Below, piece after piece: positions 8,673 through 18,472 of a stretch of DNA of 42,611 nucleotides. The first letter of the stretch is position 1. Every line of letters starts with the position of its first letter. The notes under the pieces were generated by a model. The model did not search any database, was not told the origin of the DNA, and worked only from the letters and a program-made list of their open reading frames with translations. The DNA comes from an uncultured Pelagibacteraceae bacterium (GTDB lineage: Bacteria > Pseudomonadota > Alphaproteobacteria > Pelagibacterales > Pelagibacteraceae). The DNA lies in assembly GCA_902634455.1 (NCBI GenBank), contig CACPKQ010000010.1:1-42611 (forward strand), given 5' to 3'. The position numbers were made by a program, and so were the translations under genes.

Positions 8673-11209
8673 TTTTTTCTTTTTTTATTTTTATCGTATT
8701 CTTTTCTTTTTTCTATCAAAATTAGAGCTTCCTCCATAGTTAATTCTGTAGGGTCTTTCTCCTCAGGAATTGTTGCATTTAATGATTTATATTTAATGTA
8801 AGGTCCGTACTGTCCTTTCATTATTCTCACTGGTCTCTTATCTTCTGGATGCTCTCCTAAATCTTTAATTAATGATGATGAGATTCTTCCCGGTTTAGCT
8901 TCAGCAATTAATGTTATAGCCCTGTTTAAACCAATACTAAAAAGTTCATCAACATTTTCTAATCTAGCTGATTTATTTTCACACTTTAAATAAGGTCCAA
9001 ACCTTCCTGAATTTATAGTTATATCTTTTTCATTGTCTGGATGTTGACCTATAACTTTAGGAAGAGAGCATAAATATTTAGCTTTTTGTAAATCGATTTG
9101 ATCAATTTCAATTCCTTTTGGAATCGATACATTTTTTAAATTATCGTTTACTTTTTTCTTTTTCTTTTTTCTTGATGTGGTCTCTTCCTCTATCATTTCA
9201 TATTGAAGATATGGTCCAAATCTACCATTTTTCAAATAAATATCTTTGCCATTTTCATTTTGACCAATTAACTTTGGTTCTGCTAATGCAATTTGATCAT
9301 TTGCTTTAGATTTTGAAAGAGGTCTTGTGAACTTACAGTCAGGATAATTTGAACAACCTATAAAAGCACCACCTCTAAAACTATTTTTTAAACTCAATTC
9401 TCCAGTATTGCATAACTTACATTTTCTATTAATTTTTCCATTTTCATCAGCTTCAAAAATTAGTTCACCAAGACTTTCATTTAAAAGATCCAATACTTCT
9501 CTTGTTCTCTTTTCTTTTACATTTGAAACGTTGTTGTTGAAGTCTTTCCAGAAATTATCAAGAACCTTGATCCATTTCTCTTTACCAGATGTGATATCAT
9601 CAAGCTGCTCTTCTAATCCAGCAGTAAAACCATAATCAACATATTTTGTAAAAAGTTTCTCTAAGAAAGCTGATAGTAATTTACCTCTATCTGTTGGAAA
9701 AAAACGTTTATTAACAATATCAGCATATCCTCTATTGGATATAACTGAAATAATACTTGCATATGTAGAAGGTCTTCCAATACCTAGTTCTTCAAGTTTT
9801 TTTACCAAGCTTGCTTCTGAATATCTTGGAGGTGGTTGTGTAAAATGTTGTTCATCAATAAATTCATCAGTTGATATATTTTCTTTCTGAACATCTGGTA
9901 AAATTTTTTCATCCTCATCATCAATTCTTGTTAGTTTCAAAAATCCATCAAATTTAATTGTAGATCCAGAACATTTAAATTGGTTTAAATTATCATCAGA
10001 CACGATTGTAATTGTTTTTCTATCAAACTTAGCTGCTTCCATTTGTGATGAAAGTGCTCTAGACCATATTAGGTCATATAATTTAATTTGATCGGTACTT
10101 AAGAATTTTTTCATACTATCGGGAGTTCTAGAAATATCGGTTGGTCTTATTGCTTCGTGAGCTTCTTGTGCATTTTTTGCTTTTTTACCAGAATAATTAT
10201 TTGGTTCTTTAGGCAGATAATTATCTCCATAAGAACTTTTTATAAAAGTCCTAAAGTCTGATACTGCATCTTTTGATATGTTCGTTCCATCTGTTCTCAT
10301 GTAAGTAATTAAACCAACGGTATCACCCTCAATATCTATACCTTGATATAACCTTTGCGCTATTTGCATAGTTCTAGACGCACCAAAGCCTAATTTACTT
10401 GATGCAGTTTGTTGCAAGGTTGAAGTGGTAAAAGGACCAAGTGGATTTCTTGTATAAACTTTAGAATTTATATCCGAAATTTTGTATTTTGATTTTTTTA
10501 TCAGCTCAGTCGCTTTATTTGTGTCTTCTTTATTTTTGAAAGAAAATTTCTCAACTTTATTTCCATTAAGTATTACAATATTTGAATTTAAAACATCTCC
10601 CTTTAAAGTTTTAAAATTTACATTTAATGTCCAAAATTCTTCTGGATTAAATTGTTCTATTTCATGTTCTCTTTCAGTTAATAATCTTAAAGCAACAGAT
10701 TGTACTCGCCCTGCAGATTTTGAACCTGGTAATTTTGTCCATAGAATAGGTGAAATGTTAAATCCGACAAGATAATCTAGAGCGCGTCTAGCCATGTAGG
10801 CATCAACTAAATTTGTTTCTATATTTCTAGGGTTATCAATTCCATTAGTTACAGCTTTTTTGGTGATTTCGTTAAAGACGACTCTTTCAATTTTTTTATC
10901 TTTTAAAATTTTTTTTTCATCTAAATATTCTTTTACATGCCACGCAATGGCTTCACCTTCACGATCAGGGTCAGTAGCAAGAATTATTTTTTCTGATTTT
11001 TTTGCTGCATCAGTTATTTCTTTTAAATATTTTTTTGAAAAGCTGTCGACTTCCCATATCATTTTAAATTTATCTTCAGGGTCAACTGATCCGTTCTTAG
11101 AAGGTAGATCTCTTATATGGCCATAACTTGCTAAAACTGTATAATTGTCACCTAAATATTTGTTTATAGTTTTAGCTTTTGCAGGACTTTCAACAATGAC
11201 AAGATTCAT
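8669..11209 (-). CDS. topA: DNA topoisomerase I
   Basis: Relaxes negative supercoils by transient single-strand cleavage. The TOPRIM domain is at the N-terminus (VIVESPAKAKTI; acidic triad region DPDREGEAIAWH near 80-91). The catalytic tyrosine is in ITYMRTDG (about Tyr303), and GRPSTYASIISVI is present at about 480. One CxxC...C zinc ribbon near residues 600-630 is followed by three repeats of the GRFGPYLK/GQYGPYIK type found in alphaproteobacterial TopA. At 846 aa it appears complete. An unusual leader with alternative hairpins precedes it (see 11210-11248). Confidence 0.97.
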   Translation of the reverse strand: MNLVIVESPAKAKTINKYLGDNYTVLASYGHIRDLPSKNGSVDPEDKFKMIWEVDSFSKKYLKEITDAAKKSEKIILATDPDREGEAIAWHVKEYLDEKKILKDKKIERVVFNEITKKAVTNGIDNPRNIETNLVDAYMARRALDYLVGFNISPILWTKLPGSKSAGRVQSVALRLLTEREHEIEQFNPEEFWTLNVNFKTLKGDVLNSNIVILNGNKVEKFSFKNKEDTNKATELIKKSKYKISDINSKVYTRNPLGPFTTSTLQQTASSKLGFGASRTMQIAQRLYQGIDIEGDTVGLITYMRTDGTNISKDAVSDFRTFIKSSYGDNYLPKEPNNYSGKKAKNAQEAHEAIRPTDISRTPDSMKKFLSTDQIKLYDLIWSRALSSQMEAAKFDRKTITIVSDDNLNQFKCSGSTIKFDGFLKLTRIDDEDEKILPDVQKENISTDEFIDEQHFTQPPPRYSEASLVKKLEELGIGRPSTYASIISVISNRGYADIVNKRFFPTDRGKLLSAFLEKLFTKYVDYGFTAGLEEQLDDITSGKEKWIKVLDNFWKDFNNNVSNVKEKRTREVLDLLNESLGELIFEADENGKINRKCKLCNTGELSLKNSFRGGAFIGCSNYPDCKFTRPLSKSKANDQIALAEPKLIGQNENGKDIYLKNGRFGPYLQYEMIEEETTSRKKKKKKVNDNLKNVSIPKGIEIDQIDLQKAKYLCSLPKVIGQHPDNEKDITINSGRFGPYLKCENKSARLENVDELFSIGLNRAITLIAEAKPGRISSSLIKDLGEHPEDKRPVRIMKGQYGPYIKYKSLNATIPEEKDPTELTMEEALILIEKRKEYDKNKKRKK

Positions 11210-11248
11210 ATGTAGTGAAACTACACAAAAAATATATGTGTAGTCAAA
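11210..11248 (-). promoter_or_regulatory. Mutually exclusive hairpins in the topA leader
   Basis: The 39 nt between the plsY stop and the topA ATG contain ACTACACA, then TGTGTAGT, then ACTACA on the coding strand. The middle arm can pair with the first (8 bp, 9-nt loop) or with the last (6 bp, TTC loop). In the second form, pairing can extend by a G-U pair and a U-A pair into the A of the start codon. This resembles a translational attenuator. It is not a typical terminator, because no U-run follows the first hairpin. The pairing is read directly; the function is inferred. Confidence 0.5.
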
Positions 11249-11827
11249 CTAATAAATTTTTGTTTTAGATTCAGTGCGATTTAACAGTCTTTTTATATTT
11301 TCTCGATGAGTATAAAAAATTAAAACAAACATTATTACAAAGAAAAAAACTACTTCATTCTTAAAAATAAAAAAATTAATAATTGGAATAGATAAACTTC
11401 CTATCAAAGAAGATAAAGATGAGTATTTAAATATGAAAAAAATAATAAACCAGACAATTCCAAAAACAAATCCTAAATAAATGTTTATACAAGAAAGTAT
11501 TCCAACGTAAGTAGCCACTCCTTTTCCACCTTTAAATTTTAACCAGATTGGAAAAACATGACCCAAGAAGACAGACAATGAAGAAATATATAGATATTCT
11601 GTGTAATAAATTTTAACAAAAATTACAGGAATTACTGCTTTTAGAATATCAGAAATTAAAGTTGCATATCCAATTGATTTATTACCTGTTCTTAAAGCAT
11701 TTGTTGCACCAATATTTCCAGAACCAACATTTCTTATATCTTTATTTAAAAATATTTTAGTTAACAGTAAGCCAAATGGTATTGATCCCATTAAATATGA
11801 GATAATGATAATTATAAATACTTCCAT
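11249..11827 (-). CDS. plsY: Acyl-phosphate:glycerol-3-phosphate acyltransferase
   Basis: Inner-membrane enzyme that acylates glycerol-3-phosphate using acyl-phosphate, the first step of phospholipid synthesis. Family loops are present: GSGNIGATNALR (about 37-48), LGHVFPIWLKFKGGKGVAT (about 88-106), and a short THRENIKRL motif near the C-terminus. About five hydrophobic helices fill the rest. Length 192 aa is normal. The start overlaps the stop of the dihydroorotase homologue upstream by one base. The acyl-phosphate synthase plsX is not in the window. Confidence 0.95.
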   Translation of the reverse strand: MEVFIIIIISYLMGSIPFGLLLTKIFLNKDIRNVGSGNIGATNALRTGNKSIGYATLISDILKAVIPVIFVKIYYTEYLYISSLSVFLGHVFPIWLKFKGGKGVATYVGILSCINIYLGFVFGIVWFIIFFIFKYSSLSSLIGSLSIPIINFFIFKNEVVFFFVIMFVLIFYTHRENIKRLLNRTESKTKIY

Positions 11828-13116
11828 TATTGGATTTTAAACAATTCTTCACCTTTAACAAAGGTATTCGTTACAACACCTTGTAGTTTTTTGTCTTCAA
11901 TACAAGTATTTTTTGATTTTGATGACATTTTTTCTTTTTTTATTACCCATGGCTTAAACAAATCAACAATACAAAAATCAGCATCACTACCTATTGATAA
12001 ATTTCCTTTATTTACTTTTAATATTTTTGCAGGATTTGTTGTTAATAGTTTTATTATTTTATTTAATTTTATTGACTCATTGTGAAATAATTCTAATGAC
12101 AAAGGTAAAAGAGTTTCTATACCAGAAGCACCTGTTGCAGCTTGAGAAAATGTTAGTCTTTTTGATTCTTCGTCTTCAGGTTTGTGGTCTGAAACAATAA
12201 CATCTATCAGATCTTTATTTATAGCTTTTATTAACGATTGTCTGTCATCTTCAGTTCTAAGTGGTGGAGATAGTTTTAAAAAAGTTCTAAAATCACCAAT
12301 ATCATTTTCATTTAATGAAAGATTGTTTATTGATACCCCAGTGGTGAAATCAACTTTGTCTTTTCTTTGCTCAATTATTTCTAACGATTTAGATGAAGAA
12401 ATTTGAGATATATGGTATCTGCAGTTAAAATCCTCAAGTAATGACAAATCTCTTTCTACAATTATTTTTTCTGCTAAATCAGGAATTCCTTGAAGCCCTA
12501 ATCTTGTAGAGATAATTCCATCATTAACCATTCCATCTTTAGAAAGTTCATAATCTTCAGCATGTTGCATTATTAGAGATCCTAAATCATAAGCTGATTT
12601 CATAATACGTGACATTAATCTAGTATTTTGAATAGTTTTTATTCCATCAGTGAATCCGAGAATTCCTTTTTTTTGCAATAGACCAAATTCTGTCATGTTT
12701 TTACCTTCTAAGTTTTTAGTCAGCGATGCTGTAGGAAAAATATTAATTTTCGATTTATCTCTTCCTCTTCTTTTTAAAAAATCTACTATTGAAACATTGT
12801 CTATTATTGGATTTGTATTAGGCATAGTCACCACAGATGTAACACCGCCTGCTAAAGCGGCATTGCTCAAGGTTTTAAAATTTTCCTTATATTCGTAACC
12901 AGGCTCACCTACAAATACTCTCATATCAACCAAGCCTGGAAATATGTATTTTTCTTTTAAATCAATGAATTTTTCTCTAGAAGGAAGATTATTTTTATTC
13001 ACTTTCTTACCTACAGCTTCTATTTTTCCTTCCTCATTTACAATTAATCCACCAATTTCTTCAATAGAATTGTGTGGATCTACTATATTTGCATTAATAA
13101 AATATTTTTTTTTCAT
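11827..13116 (-). CDS. Dihydroorotase-like protein without zinc ligands (PyrX type)
   Basis: Amidohydrolase-fold homologue of class I dihydroorotase (429 aa), directly overlapping pyrB by one base. The usual DxHVHLREPG zinc motif reads DMRVFVGEPG at residues 64-73, so both histidines and the substrate-binding arginine are replaced. HAED at 185-188 and SDHKP at 309-313 are kept, but the second metal histidine is a glutamine (Gln238 in YHISQISS). It is therefore probably not a catalyst. In Pseudomonas a comparable inactive PyrC' is needed for assembly of active aspartate transcarbamoylase, and the same role is likely here. An active PyrC would be needed elsewhere. Confidence 0.85.
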   Translation of the reverse strand: MKKKYFINANIVDPHNSIEEIGGLIVNEEGKIEAVGKKVNKNNLPSREKFIDLKEKYIFPGLVDMRVFVGEPGYEYKENFKTLSNAALAGGVTSVVTMPNTNPIIDNVSIVDFLKRRGRDKSKINIFPTASLTKNLEGKNMTEFGLLQKKGILGFTDGIKTIQNTRLMSRIMKSAYDLGSLIMQHAEDYELSKDGMVNDGIISTRLGLQGIPDLAEKIIVERDLSLLEDFNCRYHISQISSSKSLEIIEQRKDKVDFTTGVSINNLSLNENDIGDFRTFLKLSPPLRTEDDRQSLIKAINKDLIDVIVSDHKPEDEESKRLTFSQAATGASGIETLLPLSLELFHNESIKLNKIIKLLTTNPAKILKVNKGNLSIGSDADFCIVDLFKPWVIKKEKMSSKSKNTCIEDKKLQGVVTNTFVKGEELFKIQ

Positions 13117-14057
13117 TATTCACAAAAAATTTTCAAACAAGCCATTCTTACTGCTACACCAAGTTCAACTTGTTCTTTAATTACACTTTTATTTATATCG
13201 TCAGCAAGTTTTGTATCAATTTCTATTCCTCTATTCATGGGACCAGGATGCATTATCAATGCATCTTCTTTTGCATGATTTAATTTATCTGGCGTTAAAC
13301 CGTAGTATTCGTAGTATTCTCTATTTGAAGATAAAAAAGAACTAGTCATTCTTTCATTTTGTAATCTTAACATCATTACAATATCACAATCTTTTAAACC
13401 TTGTTTCATATTAGAAAATGTATTTACACCAAGTTTATCAATGTCCTTGGGCAACAAATTAGATGGAGCTACTATATTTACTTCTGCACCTAACATGTTT
13501 AGTAAATAAATATTTGATCTTGCTACTCTAGAATGTAGGATATCTCCACATATAGCAATTTTAAGTCCTTGAATTTTTTCTTTTCTATCGATTATTGTTA
13601 GTGCATCTAGTAGTGCTTGTGTAGGGTGTTCTCTTCTACCATCCCCAGCATTTAATACTGCGCAATTTACTTTTTGTGATAACAAATTACATGCACCAGA
13701 ATCTTGATGTCTAATTACAATTATATCAGGGTGCATAGCATTAAGTGTCATAGCTGTATCAATTAAAGTTTCACCTTTTTTTATTGCTGAGTTAATTATA
13801 TTCATTGACATCACATCAGCTCCCAATCTTTTTCCAGCTAATTCAAATGAACTTTGAGTTCTTGTGGACGGTTCAAAAAATAAATTAATTTGAGTTTTAC
13901 CTCTAAGAATATCTAATTTTTTATTTTTACTCTTATTTAATGAAATAAATTCTTTTGCTTCAGAAAGAATGTAGTTAATATCTGATATAGATAAGTCTTG
14001 AATACCTAATAAATGTTTTTGAGAAATTTTAACAGCTTTCTTAGATGTTGATGCCAT
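13116..14057 (-). CDS. pyrB: Aspartate carbamoyltransferase catalytic subunit
   Basis: Condenses carbamoyl phosphate with aspartate, the committed step of pyrimidine synthesis. The carbamoyl-phosphate site [32 protein letters not shown] and the C-terminal [12 protein letters not shown] motif are all present. I place the start at the ATG at 14057 (313 aa) rather than the TTG three codons upstream. It lies in an apparent operon ruvX-pyrB-pyrX, with the downstream gene overlapping by 1 bp (TAATG). No pyrI is visible, consistent with a PyrB-PyrX type complex. Confidence 0.95.
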   Translation of the reverse strand: MASTSKKAVKISQKHLLGIQDLSISDINYILSEAKEFISLNKSKNKKLDILRGKTQINLFFEPSTRTQSSFELAGKRLGADVMSMNIINSAIKKGETLIDTAMTLNAMHPDIIVIRHQDSGACNLLSQKVNCAVLNAGDGRREHPTQALLDALTIIDRKEKIQGLKIAICGDILHSRVARSNIYLLNMLGAEVNIVAPSNLLPKDIDKLGVNTFSNMKQGLKDCDIVMMLRLQNERMTSSFLSSNREYYEYYGLTPDKLNHAKEDALIMHPGPMNRGIEIDTKLADDINKSVIKEQVELGVAVRMACLKIFCE

Positions 14058-14100
14058 TAAAACCAACTCTATAGCTGTTAAATACTATTAAGGCAAGTAA

Positions 14101-14556
14101 TTAATTATTTAAAAAATCAATAGCACCTTGAAGAATAAAAGCTGCCGCATTTTTATCTATATTTTTAGTTATTTTGTTAATATTTACATCTAATTGGCTT
14201 GAAATATTAAAAGATCCAACTGTAGAAAGTCTTTCATCCCATAGACAAATAGGAAGATCGATTTTTTTTGACATATTAATAACCTTATCTTTTGTTGATT
14301 GTGATGAAGGGCCAAAAGAACCATCCATATTTATAGGATTTCCAACAACAATTCCTTTAATGTTATTTTCTTTTATAATTTCATTAATCTCATAAATTAA
14401 CGATGATAAATTTGAATAATTTATTACCTTTAAAGGAATCGCAACCAATCTTTTTTCATCACAAATTGATACACCAATTCTTTTTGAGCCTAAATCTAAA
14501 CCTATTAATCTTGAGTTTTTATTAATTTTTTTCTTTAACTCTTCAATAGTGATCAT
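14101..14556 (-). CDS. ruvX: RuvX/YqgF RNase H-fold nuclease
   Basis: Holliday-junction resolvase-like nuclease, in the family linked to 16S rRNA 5'-end maturation. The fold signatures are in place: GLDLGSKRIGVSI (about 19-31), VVGNPINMDGSFG (about 80-92), WDERLST (about 110-116), and a DKNAAAFILQGAIDFL C-terminus. Length 151 aa is standard. First gene of the leftward run; pyrB starts 43 nt downstream. Which of the two proposed activities matters in vivo cannot be told from sequence. Confidence 0.92.
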   Translation of the reverse strand: MITIEELKKKINKNSRLIGLDLGSKRIGVSICDEKRLVAIPLKVINYSNLSSLIYEINEIIKENNIKGIVVGNPINMDGSFGPSSQSTKDKVINMSKKIDLPICLWDERLSTVGSFNISSQLDVNINKITKNIDKNAAAFILQGAIDFLNN

Positions 14557-14605
14557 ATTGTATTTTCTATATTAAGTGGTACTTTGCAATTTATCTAGTT
14601 ATCAT
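14557..14605. promoter_or_regulatory. Divergent ruvX/gatC intergenic region
   Basis: These 49 bp separate two divergent operons (ruvX leftward, gatC rightward). A TATATT at about 14568-14573 is a possible -10, but no matching -35 is clear on either strand. Promoters are expected here by context; I cannot fix their positions. Confidence 0.3.
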
Positions 14606-14893
14606 ATGACAATAGATCTTAAAACAATAAAGCATATATCTAAATTATCTAGGATTTCTGTAGATGATGAAAAAGCTAAGAAATTAGAAGCCGATCTTAA
14701 CTCAATTTTTTTATTTATTGAAAAATTAAATGAATTAGAAACTAAGAATGTGGAACCTTTAACTTCAATTGCAGAAACCACTCTTCAACTTAGGAAAGAT
14801 GAAATAAAAACTCATAATATAAGAGAACAAGTTTTAAAAAATTCACCTGATAAAAATAAAGATTTTTTTGTTGTTCCAAAGGTAGTTGAATAA
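14606..14893 (+). CDS. gatC: Asp/Glu-tRNA amidotransferase subunit C
   Basis: Small subunit that holds GatA and GatB together in the enzyme converting Asp-tRNA(Asn) and Glu-tRNA(Gln) to the amidated forms. The ATG at 14606 gives a 95-aa protein with the usual beginning (IDLKTIKHISKLSRISV) and the conserved PLTSIAE and LRKDE segments. A GTG 30 nt upstream is in frame, but the sequence before the ATG is not family-like. It overlaps gatA by one base. Confidence 0.94.
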   Translation: MTIDLKTIKHISKLSRISVDDEKAKKLEADLNSIFLFIEKLNELETKNVEPLTSIAETTLQLRKDEIKTHNIREQVLKNSPDKNKDFFVVPKVVE

Positions 14894-16347
14894 TGACTAA
14901 TATAATTGATTTAACACTTGTTGAACTAGTAAATAAAATTAAAAAAAAAGAAATTTCCTCTAAAGAAATAACAAAAGCTTATGTTGATAGATGTAAAAAA
15001 TCAAAAAAGTTAAATACATTTATTACAGATGATTTTGATAATGCTTTAAAAAAAGCTGATAAGTTTGATAAAAAACCTGATTTCAATAAAAAATTACCTG
15101 GTATCCCAATAGCAGTAAAAGATCTTTTTTGTACTAAAGATTTAAAAACAACTGCGGGAAGTAAAATATTAAGTAATTTTATTCCGTCTTATGAATCAAC
15201 TGTTACCCAAAATCTATGGAATGAAGGAAGCATTCTTTTAGGAAAGCTCAACTGTGATGAATTTGCCATGGGTTCTTCAAATGAAACTAGTTTTTTTGGA
15301 AATGTTCAAAGTCCAATAGGCAAAGGCTTGGTACCTGGTGGATCATCCGGTGGATCTGCTTCAGCTCTTTCTGCCAAATTAACTCCTGTTACTGTAGGAA
15401 CTGATACTGGTGGTTCAATTCGTCAACCAGCTTCATTTACCGGTACAGTTGGACTCAAACCAACTTATGGTAGCTGCTCAAGATACGGTATTGTTGCTTT
15501 TGCATCTTCATTAGACCAAGCTGGTCCTATGACTAGAAATGTAAAAGATTGTGCCTTATTATTTGAAGTAATAAGTTCATATGATAATAAAGACTCCACT
15601 TCAGTAAATTTCAAAAGAGCAAACTATTCAAATAAATTAAATAAATCAATTAAAGGAAAAAAAATTGGTATACCGAAAGAGTATAGGGCTGAGGGGATGT
15701 CAAAAGAAATCGATGAACTCTGGCAAAGAGGAATAAATATAGTTAAAGAATCTGGAGCGGAGATTCTTGATATTTCATTACCAAATACAAAATATGCATT
15801 ACCAGCTTATTATATAGTCGCTCCAGCAGAAGCATCTTCAAATTTAGCAAGATACGATGGTGTAAAATATGGTTTTAGATCACCAGGAGAAAATTTAATA
15901 GATATGTATGAGAAAACTAGATCTGAGGGATTTGGTGATGAAGTTAAAAGAAGAATTATGATTGGAACATATGTTCTTTCATCAGGTTATTACGATGCTT
16001 ATTATTTAAAAGCTCAAAAAGTAAGACAGTTAATTAAAAATGACTTTGATGAAGTTTACAAGAAAGTTGATGCTATATTAACACCTTCGACTCCAACATC
16101 AGCTTTTACAATCGGTGAAAAAACAAATGATCCTGTTTCTATGTATTTAAATGATATATTTACAGTACCTATTAATTTAGCAGGACTTCCAGCAATATCT
16201 ATACCCGCAGGATTAGATTCAAAAGGATATCCATTAGGTTTACAAATAATTGGAAAAGCCTTTGATGAACAGAATATATTTAATATTGCATATTCTATGG
16301 AAGAAAAAATTAATTTTAAAAATGAAATAAAAAGTTGGTGGATGTAA
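14893..16347 (+). CDS. gatA: Asp/Glu-tRNA amidotransferase subunit A
   Basis: Glutaminase subunit that releases ammonia for GatB. Amidase-signature enzyme with the Ser-cisSer-Lys triad in view: the lysine in [10 protein letters not shown] (about residue 76) and the two serines in [11 protein letters not shown] and [12 protein letters not shown]. The Gly-rich signature is intact, and the C-terminal PAISIPAG block is present. Length 484 aa is typical. TAATG overlaps on both sides link it tightly to gatC and gatB. Confidence 0.97.
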   Translation: MTNIIDLTLVELVNKIKKKEISSKEITKAYVDRCKKSKKLNTFITDDFDNALKKADKFDKKPDFNKKLPGIPIAVKDLFCTKDLKTTAGSKILSNFIPSYESTVTQNLWNEGSILLGKLNCDEFAMGSSNETSFFGNVQSPIGKGLVPGGSSGGSASALSAKLTPVTVGTDTGGSIRQPASFTGTVGLKPTYGSCSRYGIVAFASSLDQAGPMTRNVKDCALLFEVISSYDNKDSTSVNFKRANYSNKLNKSIKGKKIGIPKEYRAEGMSKEIDELWQRGINIVKESGAEILDISLPNTKYALPAYYIVAPAEASSNLARYDGVKYGFRSPGENLIDMYEKTRSEGFGDEVKRRIMIGTYVLSSGYYDAYYLKAQKVRQLIKNDFDEVYKKVDAILTPSTPTSAFTIGEKTNDPVSMYLNDIFTVPINLAGLPAISIPAGLDSKGYPLGLQIIGKAFDEQNIFNIAYSMEEKINFKNEIKSWWM

Positions 16348-17813
16348 TGTCAAAAAATCAATCAGAGTATTTAATAAAAAGAAATAATAATGAATATGAG
16401 GTGGTTATTGGTTTAGAGGTACATGCTCAGGTATTGTCAGAATCAAAACTTTTCTCTAGTTCTTCAACAAAATTTGGGGCAGAGCCTAATACACAGGTAA
16501 GTCTTGTCGATGCTGCTTTTCCAGGAATGCTACCAGTGATAAATGAATTTTGCATAAAACAAGCAGTAAAAACTGGAATTGGATTGAAAGCTAAAATAAA
16601 TAAAAAATCAATTTTTGATAGAAAAAATTATTTTTATGCTGACTTGCCACAAGGATATCAAATTTCTCAATATAAAAATCCTATAGTAGGTGAAGGTTCT
16701 GTAGTTTTAGATTTGCCATCAGGTGAAAAAAAAATTGGTATTGAAAGGCTTCATTTAGAGCAAGATGCGGGAAAAAGTATTCACGATATAGATCCACAAA
16801 ATACTTTAGTTGATCTAAATAGATCAGGTGTCGCATTAATGGAAATAGTTAGTAAACCAGATTTGAGATCTTTAGAAGAAGTAAATGCTTATGTAAAAAA
16901 ACTAAGATCAATTATGAGATACTTGGGCACTTGTGACGGAAATATGCAAGAGGGATCTTTAAGAGCAGATGTTAATGTTTCAGTAAGAAAAAAAGGTCAA
17001 AAAGAACTTGGCACAAGATGTGAAATTAAAAATGTAAATTCAATTAAATTTATGCAAATGGCTATTGAGTATGAAGCAAATAGACAAGTTGATGTCATAG
17101 AGGAGGGTGGCTCAATTGATCAAGAAACTAGACTATTTGATACAAAAAAAAATCAAACAAGATCAATGAGATCCAAAGAAGATGCTCATGATTATAGATA
17201 TTTTCCTGATCCAGATTTATTGCCTTTAGAAATTAGTGATAAATTTATTGATGAATTAAAAAAAAATATTCCTGAACTTCCCGACGAAAAGAAAAAAAGA
17301 TTTATAGAAAAATTTAAGCTTTCAGCATATGAAGCTAATATACTAGTATCAGACAATGAAACTTCAAAATATTTTGAAGAAGTTATTAAAGAATCTGATG
17401 TTAAAATTTCAACAAACTGGATTACTGGTGAATTATTTGCTTTACTGAATGAAAAAAATTTGGAAATTTCTGAAAGCCCAATTAGCGCAAAAAATTTATC
17501 TAAATTGATTAATTTGATTAAAGATGGAACAATTTCAGGAAAAATTGCTAAATCTGTCTTTGAAATTATGGCAGATGGAAATAAAGATCCAAAAAAAATA
17601 ATTGAAGAAAAAGGTCTTAAACAACAAAGCGATCCCAAGGAATTAGAAAAATTAATTGATAAAGTAATTAATGATAATCAAGACAAAGTTAAAGAATATA
17701 AATCTGGAAAAGAAAAATTGTTTGGTTTTTTTGTTGGCCAAACAATGAAAATTTCAGGTGGAAAAGCAAATCCAAAATTAGTGAATGAAATTTTAAAAAA
17801 AAAACTAACATAA
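16347..17813 (+). CDS. gatB: Asp/Glu-tRNA amidotransferase subunit B
   Basis: Phosphorylates and amidates the aspartyl or glutamyl group on t[16 protein letters not shown] starts the cradle domain, [14 protein letters not shown] and [10 protein letters not shown] follow, and [13 protein letters not shown] is the classic signature. A helical and YqeY-like tail completes 488 aa. I use the ATG at 16347, which shares one base with the gatA stop, over an in-frame TTG four codons earlier that lies inside gatA. Whether the complex serves Asn, Gln or both depends on aminoacyl-tRNA synthetases outside the window. Confidence 0.96.
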   Translation: MSKNQSEYLIKRNNNEYEVVIGLEVHAQVLSESKLFSSSSTKFGAEPNTQVSLVDAAFPGMLPVINEFCIKQAVKTGIGLKAKINKKSIFDRKNYFYADLPQGYQISQYKNPIVGEGSVVLDLPSGEKKIGIERLHLEQDAGKSIHDIDPQNTLVDLNRSGVALMEIVSKPDLRSLEEVNAYVKKLRSIMRYLGTCDGNMQEGSLRADVNVSVRKKGQKELGTRCEIKNVNSIKFMQMAIEYEANRQVDVIEEGGSIDQETRLFDTKKNQTRSMRSKEDAHDYRYFPDPDLLPLEISDKFIDELKKNIPELPDEKKKRFIEKFKLSAYEANILVSDNETSKYFEEVIKESDVKISTNWITGELFALLNEKNLEISESPISAKNLSKLINLIKDGTISGKIAKSVFEIMADGNKDPKKIIEEKGLKQQSDPKELEKLIDKVINDNQDKVKEYKSGKEKLFGFFVGQTMKISGGKANPKLVNEILKKKLT

Positions 17814-17815
17814 TT

Positions 17816-18472
17816 ATGGGATCAAACCTTGCCATCAATGACAAAATTGAGGAATATATTAATGAACATTCATTAAAGTTAAACCCTATTCAAAAAGAAA
17901 TAATTACATACAATGATACCCTGGGTGAGATTAAAAGAATGCAAATTTCAATATCTCAATGCCATTTTTTACACCTAATTATAAAAGTTTCTAAAATTAA
18001 AAGAATTTTAGAAATTGGTACGTTTACGGGTTTAAGTGCAATATCAATGTCACTAGCATTGCCAGAAAATGGTACTTTAATTGCATTAGATAAAAATGAA
18101 AAAACCTCTAAAAAAGCAGAAGATTATTTTAAAAAAGCAAATCAAGAAAATAAAATTAAATTAATTGTAAAACCAGCTTTAGAAAGTTTAAAAAAATTAA
18201 AAGAAGATAATGAAAAATTTGATCTTGTTTTTATTGATGCTGATAAAGAAAATTACAAAAATTATTATGATTCATCTTTAGACTTAATAAATATAAATGG
18301 ACTTATAATAATTGATAACGTTTTGTGGCATGGTGAAGTAATAAATGAAAAAAAAAAAGACAAACTTACAGAAAATATAAGAAAATTTAATTCTTATGTT
18401 AATTCGGATAAAAGAACTGAAAATTTTATCATTCCCGTTGGAGATGGTTTTACTGTATGTAGAAAGTTATAA
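17816..18472 (+). CDS. CCoAOMT-family O-methyltransferase, TrmR-like candidate
   Basis: SAM-dependent, metal-dependent O-methyltransferase of the caffeoyl-CoA OMT family (218 aa). Motif I is EIGTFTGLS (66-74). Metal ligands are likely Asp141 in FIDADKENY and Asp167-Asn168 in IIDNVLWHG, and the C-terminus carries IIPVGDG. Alone it would be an orphan, but its stop shares a base with the start of trhO, whose product makes 5-hydroxyuridine in tRNA. Bacillus subtilis TrmR (YrrM), of the same fold, methylates that base to 5-methoxyuridine. I infer the same role here; a small-molecule OMT is the alternative. Confidence 0.72.
   Translation: MGSNLAINDKIEEYINEHSLKLNPIQKEIITYNDTLGEIKRMQISISQCHFLHLIIKVSKIKRILEIGTFTGLSAISMSLALPENGTLIALDKNEKTSKKAEDYFKKANQENKIKLIVKPALESLKKLKEDNEKFDLVFIDADKENYKNYYDSSLDLININGLIIIDNVLWHGEVINEKKKDKLTENIRKFNSYVNSDKRTENFIIPVGDGFTVCRKL

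Noticed and set aside
17192-17638. 148-codon open frame on the minus strand inside gatB
   Set aside because: Same composition signature of an antisense shadow; gatB motifs occupy the sense strand throughout.
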